From assembly GCA_037349105.1 (NCBI GenBank), contig JAYJMM010000083.1, positions 310,001 to 374,000 on the forward strand: a stretch of DNA of 64,000 bases. The letters run 5' to 3'. The stretch's first letter is position 1; each line of letters starts with the position of its first letter. A program made the translations under genes and the position numbers. This stretch comes from Limnomonas spitsbergensis (lineage: Eukaryota > Chlorophyta > Chlorophyceae > Chlamydomonadales). Under the pieces are notes generated by a model, which saw only the letters and a program-made list of their open reading frames with translations, did no database searches and was not told the origin of the DNA. Positions 61,201-64,000 of the stretch are shown piece after piece.

Positions 61201-63267
61201 GATGCCCCCCCCCGGCAGAATGGACCTGGTCCACATCAGCATTCACACTTCACACATCCACACCAACATGTAGTTCCCGCGTGACCCTCAGCTACATATC
61301 AGCTACACTGCAGCCTCGAACCCAAAGGCGTCAGGTGTGGCCAGCCATGCTCCTTGAGCTGCCGACCCTATAGGCCATCCCAATCAAGCCTTCAGCGGCC
61401 ACCGGACAGCCTGCGAAAAGAGGCCTTGTGGTCCGATCATTTTTGCATGGGCCTTGAGTCCTTCCCTCATAGCACCCCCCACCTGTTGCTGCTGGGGATG
61501 GGTGTGGAGAACCCCACGGGCATGAGGTCCACCACGTCTGAGTCCTCCTGGTCCAAGTCAAGCAGCACAGTGCCACCAGGGCCAGTGGGGCCCTGTGCAA
61601 GGGGAAGGGGGAGGTCAGGTTTTCCTTTGGGGGGGGACTCAGCTACATTTCAGCTACATTGCAGCCACAACCTCCCAGCCTCTGGCTGGCCATTATTTGG
61701 GGCTCAGCTACATTTCAGCCACAACCTCCCAGCCGCTGGCTGGCCATACCACGTTTTCAGCAGGCCACCTAAAAAGTGTTTGAGTCAGTGTCACACCAGA
61801 CCAAAAAGGGCAAGCAGCCCGCTAGACATGCATGGTTGGCAAGATGAGGACTGAACACTAACCAGGCTACAGCTAGTCGGCACAGCAGCAGCAAGTAACA
61901 GCAGCAGCTAGTAGGCACAGCAGTAGGCACAGAAGCAGCTAGTAACACGGCAGTAGGCACAGCAGCAGCTAGTAGGCACAGCAGCAGGCACAGCAGTAGG
62001 GCGCACCGCCCCAGCTCTACCGGCTGCAGAGGGTGGTCAAGCTTAACTGTACCTGATACAGCCTAAACAAAGAGTGGCATACTGGTATGTACTGAAAATT
62101 ATTTCGCCTTCCCTCTTAAGTAGGCATCGGCATATTATGAGTAATAATATAAGCTTACCAGTAAACCGGTACACCCGTATAAACTTATCTGAGCCCATAT
62201 AAGTTTATATGACTCATATGGGGTTGAACTGGATGCCAAGCAGCCCTTCACGCAGTATGACCGAACGTTATACAAACTCATAGAAGGAAACAGGAAATTC
62301 CAAAATAATCTATAACCCTTACGGTATATAAGTTTATATACAGTGTGCACATATATCAGGTGCAAACCCCTTATCATGATCTATGTAGTTTGGGGATGGA
62401 GATAACAAAAAAAGATAAGGTATTGATCATTCACATATAAGTTATCAGCCGGAGATTGAAAGATGTGATCGATTTGTTGCCTTAAGGGCAGCATATAAAT
62501 ACTCAGTTAATTCGTACCTGAAAAAAGGCGATTTGAATCTACGGTATATGAATCAGATCACATCATCTCATGCTGGCTCAGCCTCAACAGTCAACACCCT
62601 CAACCCCTGATGAACTGCGCCTCACCCACCCACCCGAGGGGATTAGCAACCTTATATCAGGATTCTTCCCTATATGAGGTATACCGGTACAGCGCTGCTA
62701 ATATGTTGCCAAAGCAAGTCGCGTCAAATTATAGTCCTCCTAGCTGGGACCCCCTGCCCCCCCCTCTTTCTTGGGGAAGGCTTTTCTTGGGACCCAAAGG
62801 GGGACTTCTTGGGCCTGCATGGTCGGCCCCGACCATGCAAAATCTTTTAGCAGCATCAGGCAAAACATTCCTGTGTCGTAAAATTACCGGTATACTGATA
62901 TGGTACACCGGTTAGGTGCACAACTGTTATCACACCGTAGATTTACTTTGCCTTCCCGCGCAATTAGAGTCGTTTGGGGTTAAGGGCTCCATGAAAAGGT
63001 ATCGATTGTCGACGCCAGTCAGAAATTAAGAGTTTGGGTTGAGGGCAGCAGTAAGAAAAATATTTGTTTCAGACCTGAGGGAAGGCAAATCAAATGTACG
63101 GTATCAGGAACAGTGCCCCACCCAAAAGATTTTTGTTTAAATCTTAAGACAAGAGGCTTTACAGCGCGGGGAGCGCCGTGTCCTTTAATCCCCTTCCCCC
63201 ACCTTAGGATGCCCCGTGCCCGTGGGTGAGTGCCCCATGAGTCCCTCAGCAAATGCAGTCACGTCGC
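50086..63267 (-). CDS. Giant Ala/Pro/Ser-rich repeat protein, function unknown (at least 4 exons, 5' end unresolved)
   Basis: Minus-strand exons 63267-63203, 61592-61483, 60288-59995 and 58243-50086 (stop TGA) join by GT-AG sites in consistent phase (0, 2, 2) to give about 2875 codons. N-terminal part: DVTAFAEGLMGHS, GGTVLLDLDQEDSDVVDL, FVEGIEMSPELMGHATP. Then come a basic Ser/Ala/Pro-rich region, two further LLDLD motifs (about 57060-57080 and 56722-56740), the second running into an EF-hand-like loop DLDQDGFMSEED, about 20 repeats of ATEEGRTLAVAG type (55320-54555), a Leu/Pro-rich tract (54510-54290), about 55 repeats of EAPADMQSPAADAV type (54010-51240) and a unique tail ending WCSFLPCLAPKSVE. 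LLDLD fits the clathrin-box consensus, but three short motifs in a disordered protein are weak evidence. I do not recognise the family. Upstream exons must exist because the first one starts inside a codon. Confidence 0.75.
51240..54010 (-). repeat. Coding repeat array, PADMQ type
   Basis: About 55 units of 14-20 residues around EAPADMQ(S/P)PAA, in DNA units of roughly 45-60 bp built from CAG/GCT triplets. Length variation is in alanine runs. The antisense strand is also open over long stretches (for example Ser/Ala/Gly/Cys frames). Confidence 0.93.
54290..54520 (-). repeat. Leu/Pro-rich coding tract
   Basis: About 70 residues of LLLLP type encoded by CTG/CCT triplets, preceded by AFALLGVAAIILFLP. 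The next frame of the same strand would read Ala/Ser/Val, the composition typical of the rest of the protein. Confidence 0.8.
54555..55320 (-). repeat. Coding repeat array, TEEGRTLAVAG type
   Basis: About 20 units of 12-13 residues, ATEEGRTLAVAGG alternating with ATEEGSTLSSAGGG, each pair about 75-80 bp in DNA. Highly homogeneous. Confidence 0.95.
58576..58660. repeat. Head-to-head telomere-like block flanked by 23-bp direct repeats
   Basis: CTTACAAGCATATCTGTATA plus CCG (58576-58598) and a near-identical copy at 58638-58660 flank TTTAGGGTTAGGG..., which then inverts to ...AACCCTGAACCCTAAA. Confidence 0.85.
58715..58922 (+). mobile_element. MITE family C, copy 2
   Basis: Ends TACCGTAGATTTGC and, in reverse complement, TACCATAGATTTGC. 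Shares GACGCCAGT, AAAATTAAGAG and GAGGGAAGGCAA with the copies at 17562 and 62934. Lies in the intron between the giant protein's third and fourth exons. Confidence 0.78.
58942..59577 (+). repeat. 19-bp array, exactly 33 units
   Basis: Unit GCACTGTACGTGTACTGTA, with a few single-base variants. 33 full units (627 bp) without net indel, inside an intron of the giant-protein gene. The unit contains GTACGTGTAC, nearly self-complementary. Confidence 0.97.
59995..60288 (-). CDS. Giant protein exon (third visible)
   Basis: 294 bp. Encodes TSLFVEGIEMSPELMGHATP, AAYNHAGRGVTAAAASPAAP and a Gly/Ala-rich stretch ending in a serine run. Acceptor CACATGCAG, donor AGCAG|GTGGGT. Phases 2 and 2. Confidence 0.75.
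60700..60995 (+). repeat. 28-bp tandem repeat, about 10 units
   Basis: Unit CCAGCCCACCACAAGGGCRT plus GCCGGAAA, with GCCATAAA variants, in an intron of the giant-protein gene. Confidence 0.95.
61483..61592 (-). CDS. Giant protein exon (second visible)
   Basis: 110 bp. Encodes GPTGPGGTVLLDLDQEDSDV and VDLMPVGFSTPIPSSN. Acceptor CCTTGCACAG, donor AACAG|GTGGGG. Confidence 0.78.
61860..62000 (+). repeat. Imperfect AGCAGCAGCTAGTAGGCAC repeat
   Basis: About seven short units of GGCACAGCAGCAGCTAGTA type, in the intron upstream of exon 61592-61483. Confidence 0.8.
62934..63104 (+). mobile_element. MITE family C, copy 3
   Basis: Ends ACCGTAGATTTACTTTGCCT and, in reverse complement, ACCGTACATTTGATTTGCCT. 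Internal GACGCCAGTCAGAAATTAAG and ATATTTGTTT match the other copies. Confidence 0.8.
63203..63267 (-). CDS. Giant protein exon (first visible)
   Basis: 65 bp. Encodes DVTAFAEGLMGHSPTGTGHP and K. Acceptor CCTCGCAG, donor AAG|GTGGGG, phase 0 end fits the next exon. MGHSP echoes MGHATP of the third exon. Short, so identified mainly by phase and composition. Confidence 0.6.
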
Positions 63268-64000
63268 CTGCGAGGTCAGGACATGAGGATGTGGGTTGTC
63301 AGAAAGAAAGAAAAAGTAAAACTACGCCCTGTGGGGGGCGTGAGAGTTAAGGAAACAGCGCAGCCTGGGCCGAAGCCACATCTGCGCTGTGATAATATGC
63401 TCTGATGCGCAATTAAATAAACATCGTCAGGGCTCGAGATACCCATGTGTCTGTCAGTCTGTTGACTCTGTTCCACACAATTCATGAACAAGTTTGCATG
63501 GAGGGGCATGGCACGCAACGCTGCTTTCACAGACGATGCAGCAGGTCTACGTCCTTCTGCTATGGCCGTCTAATGGGCAGCAAGCATGGGGGCATGTGTG
63601 CCGAGGGGTCATACTGGGGAGGGGGAAGCATCTGTACCTAGGCATCCATGAGTCAGGACGTCAACCATGTGGGAAGCTGAGTGCGTCACTCACGTTCGCG
63701 TCAGGCAGCGCAGGGTGGCCAGCGTCGTTAGATAGTGTCAGCGTAGCCTGTACGTGCGCCTGTTAGAGGAGCCGCTAGGGCTGATCTTATCTTCAGCTCG
63801 GTGTCAGGTTTGCGTAGCTGGTCGGTGCGCGTTAGATGGGCGAACAACGTTCCAGCGACACGAACGTCACTGAGGAGTGCTGCTATGCACCTCCATGAGA
63901 GCAGCGCAACTGTTTTACTGTGCAAACTCTATACCAGTATTTTAATGCAATTGCATGAACGCCGCGCTGACCGAAGGTGGCGAGAACGGTTGTCGGTCCA
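63268..64000. other. Right edge: dispersed repeat, no resolved exon
   Basis: 63303-63392 is a copy of the 85-bp CTACGCCC family. 63728-63860 has an open minus-strand stretch (AALLSDVRVAGTLFAHLTRT) that could be an upstream exon or a transposon fragment. I cannot decide between them. Confidence 0.4.

Noticed and set aside
1..64000. tRNA, rRNA or snRNA genes
   Set aside because: I looked for T-loop-like and other conserved motifs on both strands by eye and found none convincing. A covariance-model scan would be decisive.

Overview
This is nuclear DNA from a eukaryote, most likely a green alga (Chlorophyta; Chlamydomonadales is my guess, not shown). The reasons are spliced genes with GT-AG introns, a plant-type class I trehalose-6-phosphate synthase, a DUF4399 protein with a chloroplast and thylakoid-lumen type leader, short TTTAGGG-like tracts, Ala/Gly/Pro-rich disordered proteins and very many tandem repeats. 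I see no prokaryotic organisation and no tRNA or rRNA gene.

Three spliced genes can be assembled exon by exon with consistent phases. (1) 1-35796, plus strand: the C-terminal 860 residues of a class I trehalose-6-phosphate synthase. It has 14 exons, and only about 2.6 kb of 35.8 kb is coding. (2) 45298-42024, minus strand: a complete 5-exon gene for a 170-residue DUF4399 protein with a bipartite lumenal leader. (3) From at least 63267 down to 50086, minus strand: at least four exons, including one 8158-bp exon, of a giant Ala/Pro/Ser-rich repeat protein of unknown function. Its 5' end is not resolved. Genes 1 and 2 converge on a 6.2-kb repeat-rich interval. Genes 2 and 3 are co-oriented, with a 4.8-kb spacer full of repeats and transposon remnants.

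The most striking feature is how the introns of gene 1 grew. In about ten of its thirteen introns the sequence just after the exon is a set of copies of the exon tail plus the intron head, so the 5' splice site itself has been tandemly repeated. The clearest cases are 80 units of 43 bp (26563-30002), 20 units of 40 bp (25290-26089), about 20 units of 21-23 bp (7624-8075), and two extra 87-90 bp units at the left edge. Three introns also carry copies of the acceptor plus the head of the next exon, including a 162-bp-period series in front of exon 9. Many of the donor units place a pyrimidine-rich CAG directly before GT, the layout of a recursive (zero-nucleotide-exon) splice site.

Other arrays inside the introns have no visible exon origin. 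They include about 107 units of a 67-bp G-rich/telomere-like repeat (8214-15368), a 14-bp/7-bp TAAGGGA array (21350-24512), and 99 units of a 25-bp repeat (31506-34010) whose variation is almost only C-to-T at one CpG.

Mobile DNA includes two short hAT elements with 8-bp target duplications and transposase remnants (18417-19492, 46080-47232), a 246-bp foldback element with a 6-bp duplication (19978-20223), a three-copy inverted-repeat MITE family, and several dispersed short families. A perfect 40-bp hairpin lies at 49152-49236.
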